A stretch of 64,000 bases of DNA from Omphiscola glabra (taxonomy: Eukaryota > Mollusca > Gastropoda > Lymnaeidae), in contig OZ024794.1 in the NCBI GenBank assembly GCA_964017045.1, positions 28,925,815 to 28,989,814 of the forward strand. Reading direction: 5' to 3'. This document shows, piece by piece, positions 22,647 through 34,084 of this stretch. A model generated the notes under the pieces. It saw only the letters and a program-made list of their open reading frames with translations, had not been told where the DNA came from and did not search any database. A program made the position numbers and the translations under genes. How positions within the stretch are numbered: position 1 is the stretch's first letter; every line of letters starts with the position of its first letter.

Positions 22647-22800
22647 ACATTACATGACCAGACATGCTGTACCTGAAAAGACATACTGTAACTGACCAGA
22701 CACGCTGTAACTGACCAGACACGCTGTACCTGACCAGACATGCTGTACCTGACCAGACATACTGTACCTGGCCAGACATACTGTACCTGACCAGTTCACA
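22647..22800. repeat. ~19-bp tandem repeat
   Basis: TGACCAGACATGCTGTACC and close variants repeat about eight times. Confidence 0.9.
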
Positions 22801-22814
22801 AAACATATATCTGA

Positions 22815-22985
22815 GGCCCCACTGACCAGACATACTGTGACCATACCAGTGCACTAAGATACATAATTAGCCATAATGACCAGACATACTGTGACCACAC
22901 CAGGGCACTGAGATACACCATAAGCCATACTGGCCAGACATACCGCGACCAGACCAGTGCACTAAGATACATCATAAGCCATATT
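22815..22985. repeat. ~60-bp tandem repeat sharing the 19-bp core
   Basis: GACCAGACATACTGTGACCA then CACCAGTGCACTAAGATACA and TAAGCCATA recurs three times. The array seems to have grown from the neighbouring 19-bp unit. Confidence 0.85.
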
Positions 22986-24130
22986 CCCCTCACTCCCAGA
23001 TCAATCGACTTTTCTTCCTCTTCTTCTTTCAGTTGACCCCACTTTAAAGGATCCCATCTCGCGACGGTAGATGGAAAAAAGAAAAAAAAAGTTCCCAGTA
23101 GCCATCTGCATTGCAAAGTCCCCCGGCCTCCCTTCATTCTGTCTCGTCTGGATTATTGTTCTACGAGAGAATAATTGCCCGCTCCGATGGCAAGAAAATG
23201 ATGAGACTTCTCATTTGTTGGACGGGCTCTGTGATAAGATGCAGGAACAGAGAAAGGAAAAGATGTATCCATGAAACACTCGTAATGTTCACCAACTCAA
23301 CAGCATAAATTTCGTCGCTGCTCACGTTGCCCTTCCATTTTTAAAAAAAAAAAACTTGTTTAACCTTTCTTTTTTTCTTATTGTAATTTACGGTTATTAT
23401 AATGCACGTTTCTGCCCCCCCCCCCCCCCCCCGACGCTAGCCTAATTTAAATAAGGCAACTTATTGCTTTCTGACTTTATGACTTTTCTGTACCATACGC
23501 CACCATATGGTACGGCTATAAGGCAAACTACGCTTTCATCTTGTCCTGAAGGTTTGTTGTTTCTGGATTCAGTAGACGGTGTCGGGTGTATGTGGAGCAA
23601 TGGGTCCATCCCGGCAAGGGGCGTAGGAAGAAGGGAGTGTGGAAGGGTGCGGTCAACTTAATATACTTCATACGTCTTTCTTTTTTTTTTTACGCGCATT
23701 CTGTAGGCAAAGTGGTTTTTGTAAATTAGTGGTGGCAAAATCAAAGGAACCGGGGTGTCACAAAATCTGGCTACCCCACAGCGTCCCGGATATGACGTCG
23801 AAAAAAATTCGACGGAACAATAAAACTCGTACGCTCCCCTGGTCGACGTTGCTGATAATATATTGTTTTTAATGGAGCATATTGACTGAATTCATTGTTG
23901 CCACGGTATTCATGGAAATAGAAGTGTAATTTCTTGATCTCCTCAACTGGCCTATCCAAACGGTTCGTCCGTCCCGCTGGTGTCTCCTTTACTGGTCACT
24001 CTGCATAATAAACTGCACTGCTCGGTATTCATGCATCTATATACTTTTACATCACTCTGGCATTTTCAGCTGCAACTGTTTGATAGAAGGGTCACATTTA
24101 TAAAAAAATAATAAATAACTGTTCCTGTGA
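22986..24130. other. No gene seen
   Basis: About 1.1 kb with a C run at 23416-23432. ORFs under 80 codons show no domain. Confidence 0.45.
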
Positions 24131-24236
24131 ACAGGACCGGGTCCAGCATACACACTTTTGATCCGAATGTTATAGTGTCTGCCTGACGGGTCCAGCATGC
24201 ACACCTTTGATCCGAATGTTATAGTGTCTGCCTGAC
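24131..24236. repeat. ~53-bp tandem duplication
   Basis: GGGTCCAGCATACACACTTT and the following GATCCGAATGTTATAGTGTC occur twice. Confidence 0.85.
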
Positions 24237-24398
24237 TGTCCCATGTTCATGATCCACCCGCCCGAGTGTCCCTGTGCGCCAATGCTGCTCCTCTCATTCT
24301 GACAAACACATCATATTCCCACTGTTTAAACAAAACTTTTTTTAAAAAAATATTCAACTTCATTTCACCCTCCTCCCAAATAAATTAACATAAAAATG

Positions 24399-24446
24399 GT
24401 CTTCTTCTTTATTTTGAGGGCCCACGATCAATGTATTGATTATTCG
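24399..24446. mobile_element. Fragment of a dispersed repeat
   Basis: CTTCTTCTTTATTTTGAGGG then CCCACGATCAATGTATTGAT matches sequence at about 31601 and 36308. It is probably a short piece of a retroelement, in the same orientation at all three sites. Confidence 0.6.
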
Positions 24447-24524
24447 GGTTTAAAAAAAAAAAACTCTAAGGGTATATGCACATATTATATAATGCTAAAG
24501 GTATATGGGTGGGGGGGGGGGGAT

Positions 24525-24675
24525 TTCACTAGCCTAGGAAGGTTGGTCAGAGGGGGCGGTCCACCCCGGGGAGGAGGTACTTTTTTATACAGAGGGGTGG
24601 CAATTTCTGCCAACTGCAGTTTTGATTCTAAGGAAAGGCGCCCGCGCCGGGCTGCACAAATCTAGCTACCCCACT
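24525..24675. mobile_element. hAT-like MITE remnant
   Basis: CACTAGCCTAGGAAGGTTGG, GGGCGGTCCACCCCGGG, GCCAACTGCAG and CTAGCTACCCCACTGGG match the order of blocks in 14397-14613. Confidence 0.6.
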
Positions 24676-25042
24676 GGGCGGTTTATCATTATATTGTGTT
24701 ATATGCTGTAGGGGTTTGGTCGATAGCAATGTTATATAGTGTTAAATTAATTCTTATCTTCTGCTTTTCAAATTTACTAAATTAGCCTAGATTATTAAAA
24801 CAAACTTAAATGTATCTTTTGCCCACAATAGTTAGCATATACTTGTTATATATATATATATATTATTTTTGGCATCTTGCTGGCTTCGGCTTGTTTTAGG
24901 ACTTTATTCAATTGTATTTCGGAGGTTGGGGCTGCTAGAAACGTTATGTAATACTAGGGATGACAATGCAGATGTTATATAACGTTATAAAGGGGTATGG
25001 AGCGGGTCAAAATTTGTAATATTTTCGTGTTATATGATATGG

Positions 25043-25423
25043 GCACGGCCCCTTACCACTCCATGTCCCAACCCCCACCAACAAACTTCATAAATGTAAC
25101 CAATTACAATACACCAAAAACCCCATTCCTCCAACGTCACCAGAAACCCCCCCCCCCCTTGATCCCCCCGACCCCCCAGAACGTTACCAAAAAATCCGTG
25201 ACGTGCAAACAACTGCTCCACCCCGTTTGCCTTCGGCCCCTTACCACTCCATGCCCCAACCCCCACCAACAAACTTCATAAATGTAACCAATTACAATAC
25301 ACCAAAAACCCCATTCCCCCAACGTCACCAGAACCCCCCCCCCTTGATCCCCCCCCCGACCCCCCGGAATGTTACCAAAAAATCCGTGACGTGCAAACAA
25401 CTGCTCCATCCCGTTTGCCTGAC
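25043..25423. repeat. ~189-bp tandem duplication, C-rich
   Basis: CGGCCCCTTACCACTCCATG through CAAACAACTGCTCCACCCCG occurs twice in tandem, with differences mainly in C-run lengths. Both-strand ORFs here reflect the duplication. Confidence 0.92.
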
Positions 25424-26160
25424 ATACGGACACCGGCCGCGGCTGTTTACTAATGCAGCCGTTTTGTTTTTCCCCCCAGCAGTCAGCGAGATCGATCTCG
25501 GAAATCGATACCAATCAAGACAAATCAAGAGGGAGTTAGGTGTGGTGTAGTGGAGCGGGCCCCGTTAATTGTGGCCGGATAAGGGGGCCGTCCGACGAGA
25601 CCACTCGGCCCTGTCGTTGTAATAGGTACAATTATGAGAGTTGATTGCTTTCCATTGTGACCGGCGAGATCTCGGTCTGTTTGCGTTATGTGCTAGCCTT
25701 TTTATTTTTGTTTTAAAGCCTCGATGTGAGACTAGTTATATTTGTTGCTTTTCTCTGTTGCCCTCAGTTAACGATGTTTAATGATTGCCGGTTGGTTAGT
25801 TCTAATGTGGAGAGGCGGTGGTCTGAATGGTGGCTCCTGGGTATACTGTATTTGTTAGTAGTCCGAAATGGTCAGTGTGGGAGGCTGGCGTATTTACACA
25901 CACACACACACAGAGGGAGGGGATATGATTTGGGATGATGGTAAACAAGGCAGTGCAAACATTGAGTTTTGAGCATCAATGGCTATCACAGACGATGGTC
26001 ATTCCATTGGGGGAAATGAAATGCTCAATTAGACTAACAGTCCTAGAAACAAGCTGAAGATGTTCTTGGTTTGTGCTGGTTGTGTAAACTTTGGCTAAGC
26101 TCAACAATGGCTGTACACAGCATTTGTTATGTTTTATTCCAGACCACAAGTTCATATTGG
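25424..26160. other. No gene seen; (CA)n at 25897
   Basis: Mixed spacer with a short CA microsatellite at about 25897-25911. Confidence 0.5.
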
Positions 26161-26168
26161 GTTGCCAA

Positions 26169-26354
26169 CAGTGGCGCAGGAAGGTGTGTGCAAAAGGGGC
26201 GGTCGACCCCGGGCGGCACTTGTTTTCTGTTTATGGAGGCGGGGCATTTTCGGCCAACGTCAGATGATTTTTTTTGGTGGTAAATGGGGCCGGGGGGTTA
26301 GAGATCTCGGCCCCCCCCCCCATCCGGGTGGCACCAAACCAAACTACGCTGATG
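26169..26354. mobile_element. hAT-like MITE with near-exact 8-bp duplication
   Basis: Starts CAGTGGCGCAGGAAGG and ends AAACTACGCTGATG. GTTGCCAA (26161-26168) and GTTGCAAA (26355-26362) flank it with one mismatch. Interior blocks GGGCGGTCGACCCCGGGC and CCGGGTGGCACCAAA place it in the same family as 6937-7118. Confidence 0.8.
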
Positions 26355-26366
26355 GTTGCAAAATTG

Positions 26367-26410
26367 AATAGTTGTATGTCCCTCCAGAATAGTTGTATGT
26401 CCCTCCAGAA
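26367..26410. repeat. 21-bp tandem duplication
   Basis: GAATAGTTGTATGTCCCTCCA occurs twice with one base of context change. Confidence 0.85.
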
Positions 26411-26479
26411 TGTTTCAACAGCACGATGGGGGAAAGGGTGTCGCTCAAAAAGTTTTTCTTTCTTAATTCTAAAAAAAAA

Positions 26480-26545
26480 GTGGTTCCAATACTATTTTAA
26501 TAATCGTATTTGTGCATTATCACTAAAATAGTATTTGGAAACCAC
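26480..26545. repeat. Short inverted repeat
   Basis: GTGGTTCCAATACTATTTTA and AAATAGTATTTGGAAACCAC form imperfect arms around a ~25-base loop. A second hairpin follows at about 26583-26627 (AAACCCGAGTT against AACTCGGGTTT). Origin unknown. Confidence 0.7.
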
Positions 26546-26835
26546 GGTATTTTATTATATTGTTAACGCGTACAAGTGAAAACCCGAGTTTTAGCACCTA
26601 CCACTAACCGCAAGGAACTCGGGTTTTGACGGAAATACTATCCAAGGGGAGTAGCCAAGAAATTCCTTTTGAAATTTCAAACAAATATCTTTCGAAGTCC
26701 CTTGAAATATTTTATTACAATATTATATGGTTCCATCTGTTAAATTGAAGGGATTTGAAAGTCGTATTGATTAAAAAGAATGGTTTGTATTTAACACAAT
26801 ATTATGTCTAGAGTTTAAGTACTTCTAGTAAACGC

Positions 26836-26946
26836 TCTCTCTATATCTCTATCTCGCTCTGCTTTCACATATCTCTCTCTCTTTCTCTCTATCGATCTCT
26901 ATTTTTTTTTCTCTCTCCCTCTCCGTCTCTTTCCCTTTCTCTCTCT

Positions 26947-26984
<38 letters not shown>
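26836..26984. repeat. (CT)n-rich and (TA)n microsatellites
   Basis: Irregular CT-rich sequence passes into an uninterrupted TA run at about 26950-26980. It abuts the 3' end of the LINE copy. Confidence 0.93.
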
Positions 26985-28217
26985 TTCTGGTTCTGGTTCT
27001 GGTTCGGTACGTTGCTGCATCCATATACTGGCATATGTGCAACGGTTGGGGAAGCGATGTTGCCAATCTAACGGCCCCTAGCAGATGCCAGGGCGGCCTT
27101 GAAGCTTTCGATCGTTGTCGAGTTCACGGCGGTATTGTCCAGGTTGTTCCAAGCAATTATGGTGCGTGGAAAGAATGACTGCTTATGTTGCACTGTGTTA
27201 CTCCGAGGCACAGTGAAGCATTTGTTATTGTTTCGGGTGTAATTTCTCATGGGGTTGTCAGATGTTAAGTCAGTGTTAAGTGACTGTTTGGCTCTAATTA
27301 ATCGGCCTGGCTTCTGTGGGGTAAGATAATTGTTTGCTGGGATGGCCGGAATTAGCCCCATGGCCATTTTATATAAGAATGTTAGGCGGATCTTTTCTCG
27401 TCTGTCCTTGAGAGTGGGGATGTCAAATCTGTTTAAAAGGCCAGTGACGTAGCCAGGCGTGGTGGTTTTATAGTCACGTGCTATGAAGCGCATTGCGTTA
27501 CGTTGGATTCGCTCCAATTTGTCCACGTCTTGCTTGAGGTATGGGTCCCAGATGATTGCACCATATTCTAGTATCGGACGAACGAGTGCAAGATAGGCAT
27601 TTCGTTTGCAGGATGTTGGGCAGTGGCGCAGATTTCTTCTAATAAAACCTAGTGTGGAGGTTTTTTTTTGAAATTTTGTTTATATGGGGTGACTATTTTA
27701 GGTTATTTGAGAAGAGAATTCCAAGGTATGGATTGTTTGTTACTTGTTGAAGGATTGTCCTATTTAGAGTGTACATATAGCTTGATGGGTTTTTTTTGTA
27801 GATGCTCATTATGTAGCATTTGGTTTCATTAAATTTCATGCCCCATTTGTCTGCCCAATTCATAAGGCACTCCAAATCTGCTTGAAGTTGGTTGTGGTCA
27901 TCGTAGTCGATTATCTCTCTGTAGACAAGACAGTCATCTGCAAACAGCCTCACTTGAGATTTTACAGTATCAGGGAGGTCGTTTATGTGACAGAGAAAGA
28001 GAAGGGGGCCCAGTACTGTGCCTTGAGGAACTCCTGAGTCTACGGTGGCTTTGCCTGATCGGACGCCATCTACCACTACTTGCATCGTCCGTTTTGTTAG
28101 AAATGTTGAGAGCCAGGAGTGAAGGTTGCCGGTAATGCCGTAGTGGTGGAGTTTGTGTAGAAGAAGGCTGTGTGGAACAGTGTCGAAGGCCTTGGAGAAG
28201 TCGAGAATTCTCTCTCT
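26985..28217 (-). mobile_element. 5'-truncated non-LTR retrotransposon copy
   Basis: This minus-strand copy contains the reverse-transcriptase remnant, a ~70-base 3' region and a short GAACCA-type tail next to the TA microsatellite. The 5' side stops abruptly inside the reverse transcriptase at a CT-rich microsatellite near 28210-28226, so most of the element is missing. The motif style suggests a jockey/CR1-type LINE, by eye only. Confidence 0.85.
27068..28217 (-). pseudogene. Reverse transcriptase (non-LTR), broken
   Basis: Reading from 28217 downwards on the minus strand, the frame gives the classic reverse-transcriptase blocks. DFSKAFDTVPH comes first, then SGVPQGTVLGPLLF, INDLP, the catalytic FADD, and KWGMKFNETKC. 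The frame ends at an in-frame TAG at 27693-27695, just after LGILFSNNLK; comparison with the family suggests a Trp codon there. A further one-base shift at an A run (about 27660-27670) moves the frame. The C-terminal part at 27526-27068 then continues with LERIQRNAMRFI, GLLNRFDIPTL and a final WNNLD...FKAAL block. The catalytic residues look intact, but truncation, the stop and the frameshift make it non-functional. Confidence 0.88.
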
Positions 28218-28239
28218 ATCTGTCTCTCCCATGCACATG

Positions 28240-29440
28240 CATTTGCATACATTGAAAATGTGTTTACTTATGTGTTGTTTTTTGTTGTTTTTTTTAAATC
28301 GTGTGCTTAATTACTGTTATCTATTTCTTTATTAAGTATTTGTTGATTTATTTCATTTCTAAATATTGAGTCAGTCGAAGTCGGGTAAACTGCGTCAACA
28401 CTGACTCTTTATAAACGTTATGTAAATTAATGTAAGCTACATATTGTATGGTATGCTTTATATTAATAATATTCTTCTTTATCCCCAAAATGAAATATAT
28501 CATGAAACCTTTTTTTTTTAACTTTTGAGAAAAATCACAGCACACTACTGCGTCCAAACTCCAAATATCTGTGTGGGTACCACTGCCCCTGTCTATAATC
28601 CAAAATGATTCAGTAATAATAGAATATGTGAATGTATTGTGCTGCTAAGTGCATTTTATGGCATCGTTAAATTTTGTTGGTATTGGTAATATTTTCATGG
28701 TTATGAGAGGGGGGTGGGTGTTGTATGGTTTGTATCATGTCGATTGCCGATGTTTGTTTTACTCAGTCTCAGCTAATTACATTTTTATATCTTTTATGTT
28801 AACTTCGCTTTAGTTTTTAGCTGGCTGGCTGAAAAATCTTCGGACGGCTAAGTGACCCATTTCCCGTCAGCCTATCGAGCTGAAACTTGGCACGTCGACT
28901 TGTTGCCGATGAAAACTCGCACTGTCAAATGTTCAGCCCCAAACCCTAAAAATCAGTTCCTGTTTTTCAAGGCGAAGATGAAGGAAATATGATGCCACTG
29001 ATTTCCCGAAATAAAATTCCCGATAACTGCGCTAAATGAGATCCTTTTTAAAAAATTATACAAGGGCGTAATATTTTCTTTTGATTTTCTGAAATAGTTG
29101 GTGAAATAAATATGTGGTGTAAAAGCCGGTAGATCGTTAGAATATGAATATTTTCATGTGGGCGTAAAATAAATGTGCGGTTGTGAACCTTGGGGGAGCA
29201 CTAATTGGGATTCTTATAAAATGCTTTACGTATATGCCTTGTTTTGTCAAATTTTCAGCCCCAACCCCCATTGCTCCATATTATATTTTATAAAGGATTT
29301 ATACCTAAAAATTTAGTTTTTGTTATTTTTAAATTAATAAATTTATATAGTTTGTTTTTTATTGCACACTCCCGTCTAAGGAGGCGGATCCAAAGGGAAA
29401 TCACTAGGATCAATTTTGTTACATTCATTTTGCTTGCTTG
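28240..29440. other. No gene seen; AP5S1 upstream region
   Basis: AT-rich. GTCAAATNTTCAGCCCCAA-like sequence occurs at about 28925 and 29247, a diverged short repeat. Any AP5S1 leader exon would lie here or further left. I cannot place it. Confidence 0.45.
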
Positions 29441-29452
29441 TTTTGTTTGCAG
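29441..29452 (+). promoter_or_regulatory. Candidate 3' splice acceptor for an AP5S1 leader intron
   Basis: The pyrimidine-rich TTTTGTTTGCAG (preceded by TTGCTTGCTTG) ends 72 bases before the AP5S1 start codon. It would place an intron in the 5' untranslated region. Confidence 0.4.
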
Positions 29453-29524
29453 TTGCACTCACAATGACATGATGAATAATTGTCAAGGGAGAAGCGTATA
29501 GCTTTAAATAACTATTCTTTTAAC

Positions 29525-30154
29525 ATGGTGCTGTTGTTTATGATCACTTCCTTTCAAAGTGGCACACCGTTTACTTTGTTTTATAAATATTTTCCCCTCG
29601 AATTCGATCCAGAACTGCTCAAAAGTACAAGAAGATCCACTTCAAAAGATGCAGCAAGTCCAATGATCGTGGCAGACGAACTCAGAAATGCAAGAAAAAT
29701 GCAAAAGAAAAGAATAGAAGACAGATTGCATTCCGTCTACCAGTTTAACATGGCTACGAATCCGAGGAGTCCTGAGACGGATCTTCAGATTTTATCAAGT
29801 GACATTGTTGTTCCTGAATTTGAAACTGGGCATTTTAAACTCTACAAAGGTGACCCATTTTCAGAAGACATGCGAATGATTTGGACTGCTGTGAATGGTA
29901 TAATTCTTACCTTTATTTGCCACAGCCATGAAAATAGAAAACAAGCAGAAATTACTCTTTGTTTATTAGTACGTCAATTACACATTCTCTGTAAAAGTAT
30001 CCTTCAGCCCATTGAAATTATTTCAAAACCGGACAGAGTTCAAATAGTGTTGTCAAAGTTTTTGCCTGATGGAAATCTTTTGCTAATGAATCATCGGACT
30101 ATTAGACAAATGGAACGTGAAGTAGAATCTCTTCTTAAAAATGGTTCTAATTAA
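29525..30154 (+). CDS. AP5S1: AP-5 adaptor complex subunit sigma-1
   Basis: This predicted 209-residue protein would be the small (sigma) subunit of adaptor complex AP-5. AP-5 works with SPG11/SPG15 at late endosomes and lysosomes in retrieval to the Golgi. Recognition rests on ordered similarity to human AP5S1 (about 200 residues): an SSD-V-x8-F-L-x4-PF-x-E block, then HENRKQAEITLCLLVRQL, and near the end DRVQIVLSKFLPDGNLLLMN. The longin-like fold starts near the N-terminus. I chose the ATG at 29525 because it has a strong context (A at -3, G at +4) and gives the expected N-terminus (MVLLF, like the human MVHAF). The frame is open upstream to 29480, but only from a TTG. A possible acceptor (TTTGTTTGCAG, ending 29452) suggests a separate leader exon. 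The coding part has no intron. AATAAA near 30316 could be the polyadenylation signal. Confidence 0.87.
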   Translation: MVLLFMITSFQSGTPFTLFYKYFPLEFDPELLKSTRRSTSKDAASPMIVADELRNARKMQKKRIEDRLHSVYQFNMATNPRSPETDLQILSSDIVVPEFETGHFKLYKGDPFSEDMRMIWTAVNGIILTFICHSHENRKQAEITLCLLVRQLHILCKSILQPIEIISKPDRVQIVLSKFLPDGNLLLMNHRTIRQMEREVESLLKNGSN

Positions 30155-31600
30155 ATTAATGCAATTAATTTGGAAAAGTCAGAATGTACATGCAATAAGT
30201 AGATTTATTGTGTGGAATGCAATATTTCTTTTTGCTACTTTTTTTCATTTGGCATAAATTATAAATAATGAATTCTAAGCTGTAATGCCATTACTGCATT
30301 AGACTTGTATTTTTAAATAAATATATTTTAATTTTATAACATTTTAACTTTTACTTTAAAAAGGTATTTGATTATATATTTGTCAAAAGAACATATGCCT
30401 AAGTACTTTGTTTGTAAAGTATTCCACATTGTTTTGATAGCTCAAGTTGCTGATTTTTTTTGTATTTTATCAGATAAATGTATGCCTTATTAGTTGATAT
30501 AGTCTGCCAAACTCTATTAAATGTCAGGCACAAAATATATGGTTCCTCAAATTAACAGATGTTATCTCTCATATATTCACTCAGTCTTAAAAGTTTTTAT
30601 TTATTTTTTTTAACTAAATAATAGTTTTTCATTGAAATTTTAGTGTCTGTATTCTTCAATTATGAAAAATAGGACCATATTATTATATTATAAAACAAAT
30701 AATTGAATTGCTTGGAAGAAAAAATGTATATGTCTGAAACTGTAAATGTACTCTCATTCTCATATTTAAGTTTAAGTAAGGCCATTTAAAATTAATTTAC
30801 TATTAATGACTTAATTAATTTTAAATTTAAATTATTGAATCCTTATAAATCATTATTGGATTATTAATATTAATAAACACACAAATGTTCTCTAAATCCT
30901 TTTGTTTTTTAAGCTATGACATAAAGGACTAAAAGTTATCCTGTGATATTTATTCAATTTTATTTTCATTAAGCTGGAAAACATGAAAACGGTACCGGTA
31001 TTTAATTTAACCCTGTCTTTCATTGGCAAATGGCACATGTGTCATATACATTTCAATTAAAACTAGTTGTGTTTTGAAATTATAAAAATACTTTAAGCTT
31101 TTAGTTTTAAATGAAGCAATTATTTGGCATAAAATAATTATTGATATATGCAATGACTATGGTCAAATAAAATAAATACATTTATTTAATTTTAAATAAA
31201 ATATAATTAAATTCATTATGCTTAACCTGTGTTATACCATTATTTCAATTAGACATACAAATAAAATTATCATACTTTTATATGAGGTTGAGAGGCAATT
31301 AGGAAGCAGAGTGTTTGCATAATATATTATTATCTTAAAATCTTAAATTGCTTTTACTACAAAGATAACCCAATTATTTATGAGAATGTAAATGGATTTT
31401 TGTTATTGTATTTGTTTGTTTAAATACCGGTAATATGTGAATGACAAATATTGTAAGAACTGTAAAGAACTATAATTTCTAAGTTTAAAAAAAATTTAAA
31501 TGTTTTAATTGTGAGTGTGAACACTGATAAAATCTGACAAAAATGTTAAATCCATATACATTTTACTTTACAAAACTGATTCAAATGGTTAGAAAATCTT
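30155..31600. other. AP5S1 3' region and AT-rich spacer; no gene seen
   Basis: Very AT-rich. Possible polyadenylation signals occur near 30316. No coding signal. Confidence 0.55.
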
Positions 31601-31990
31601 CTTCTTCTTCTCTTCTATATTTTGAGGGCCCACGATCAATGAATTGATCATTCTGGCTCCTATGTTTCAGAGGGGTTCGCGATGTTACTGTGCATGGTTT
31701 TGAAGGGGATACTTCACTGGTTGCAAAGGCTACACAGCAATGGTATTATGAACTGGGGGTTGGAAGACAGGAGGCAATAAACGCAAATGTGTCAAGTGTA
31801 GTTGCCTCAACTGTTGCTTTTGGAAGCTTGTTCCATTCCCTTATTTTCTTTGGCAGCTCCTGTACTGAGTTCTTGTTTTTATAAGTCGGAACTGCTTGTC
31901 ATGGCCTCTTCGCTGTCTAGGGGAGAAGATTAACCCTTCTTCCCCCATCACAGTGTTTTCTGCAGCTCATTAGAGAGCTATGTGAACATT
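31601..31990. mobile_element. Dispersed repeat, probable retroelement fragment
   Basis: TCTTCTTCTTCTCTTCTATA then TTTGAGGGCCCACGATCAAT and TTGATCATTCTGGCTCCTAT matches 36308-36480 over about 150 bases and 24399-24446 over about 45. The plus-strand frame at 31690-31884 has no recognised domain. On the complement this could be the 3' end of a LINE or a SINE. Class uncertain. Confidence 0.55.
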
Positions 31991-33328
31991 TAGTACCCGA
32001 TAGTGAGTGTTAATTTAATTGCCAGTAAGCATGTAAATGTAATTTACTTTACAAGTTTTTTAACCTTTTTCCCAAAAAATAAAATTTTCCCACATAATTA
32101 AATAGATTTAATAATGGATACCGGTATTTAAGCCAGTAAGTTGTTTATTGAAATGTAATTTTTGTAGTTATATCATTATAACTATTCATTTTATAATTAT
32201 TTTCAATATTGTGGCCCATGTTAAGTTTTTTCAATTAACATACTAAGAAAATAAAGAATAATAAACTGTCATTTTAATTTTCTCTAAATATTTGTTATGT
32301 GGTCTTTCTGGTTCATTTTGATTTATAATGCTGAGCATTGTGTACATTACAATATACGGCACACACTTGTCATGAGATCAATATGCACACAGAATTTTAT
32401 GGAATGGTGGATAGATATGATTGATAATAATGATGAATAATGTAACTCAAAATGTAAATCTATACTTTAATTCCTGAGTGTAGCTTTCCATATTTTTCAG
32501 TTTCATCAGAAATTAAATAATACAAAGGAAGAAATAATTATTTTTTAAATAGTTTTTTTTTATGATTTACCCGTATTAACTTAATGAATTTTTGTTCCTA
32601 TAAATCTGCAGAGTGAGCATTTAACTGACATTCATACTTTTTTCTTTCACAACAATTAGGACATAAATTTTTATTAAGAAGATTCTACAAGCTTTAGACT
32701 TAGTGAAATCATGGGATTGTCATTCATAAAACATATTTGCAGGCTAAATCTTAATTATCAATAATCAATATATTTATATTCTTTAAAAGAAAATCATAAC
32801 AGTCTTATTGCTGCACAAAATAAATGATATGTATAAAGACTTGCACATAATAACATAAGCTTTAACTTTCTGTGAATACTTCTATACTGTGAAGCCACTA
32901 AATCATCATTATGGTAATATACAATACATATGGAAACTTTGCTTTATTGTTTAGGTAATTGTAATTCAATTTGCAATTCATATTCACAGGATTTCCACGG
33001 GAGATTCACTAATCTATAATTCTATATCTTTTATAGTTATGCAATTGGCACATGACATAATATATAAATAAAAGCTTTCCAAACATATGCTCAAATTCAA
33101 ATAATGTCAGTATGCAGATAATGCTGTATTATTGATGTGAAAAAAGTTACAGTTACAGCTACAAAAACAACGGAAAATTATTTGTTTAAAATAAATTTTT
33201 AATAAATGTTCTATTTATACTTTCGGTTCAGTAAAAATGAGACAAATTTATTTGTTAACCGCAGTTATACTGCATGTTCATGTTTTGAAACTTCTTCTGA
33301 ATGTGGCACATCACTGAAAAGATAGTAA
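31991..33328. other. No gene seen
   Basis: 1.3 kb of strongly AT-rich sequence without a reading frame of note. Confidence 0.55.
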
Positions 33329-33480
33329 TTTGTCTTTTTTTTTTAAATGCCTAGATTACAGTATAAAACTTACTGACACTGAACTATTTGAGTAGGTCAG
33401 GGGTACTCAAAGTCTGGCTCCGCAGGCAAGATCTGACCCATAAGGCCATTTCAGCTGGAACATCGACAATTACAGTCATT
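33329..33480. repeat. Tandem duplication, left copy (empty MITE site)
   Basis: AAATGCCTAGATTACAGTAT then AAAACTTACTGACACTGAAC continues to CAGCTGGAACATCGACAATT. The same sequence recurs from about 33481 to 34193, but there it is split by a 565-bp MITE at the TA that is intact here (33362-33363). Confidence 0.92.
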
Positions 33481-33519
33481 TGTCATTTCTTTTTTTTTTT
33501 TAATGCCTAGATTACAGTA

Positions 33520-34084
33520 CACCCATACCTCGCTTTACGGCCTAGATACGTTCCGGAAAAGTTGGCCGTAAAGTGAAAAGCAGTATAATGAATCAATAAT
33601 TTTGATATAAACCCATACAAATTTAATTTGACCTGTGCCAATTTTTGTTTAAAAAAATATAGTCGTTAGTTCATAAATCATTTTATTCTTTTCATTTCCT
33701 ATAAAAATAAAAGTACAAAACATTGTAATTGTAAACAGAAATTTAAAAAAATAAACATATAAATTAAAAAACAAAAGAAATCATATGCACATATTTATAC
33801 ATAAAATAAAATTCACCAATTAATCCCAACAAACAAAACAGAAACAAACACGTCAACTTACTGAGTCACAGGATATGAATAAGGTGGGATAACACAGGAA
33901 ATAAGGTGGGATAACACAGGAAATAAGGCAGACTACTAAAGCAGAGCCGCCTAAGGGGAGAAGCTGAAACTAAAGAGAGGGTATCTATTGGCCGTATAAT
34001 GAAACATCGTGGGCCGTAAACCGAAAAAGTGCCATAATTTAAAGTTGGCCGTAAAGCGAAATGCCGTATAGCGAGGTATAGGTG
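33520..34084. mobile_element. TA-flanked MITE (mariner/Tc1-type), site verified internally
   Basis: The ends are inverted: CACCCATACCTCGCTTTACG on the left and the complement of CACCTATACCTCGCTATACG on the right. TA stands on both sides (33518-33519 and 34085-34086). The neighbouring duplicate at 33329-33480 has the same flanks joined at a single TA. That confirms both boundaries and the 2-bp duplication. No transposase is present. GGCCGTAAAGCGAAA-like motifs recur near both ends. Confidence 0.95.

Noticed and set aside
25003..25550. Pro-rich ORFs on both strands
   Set aside because: Arise from a C-rich 189-bp tandem duplication.
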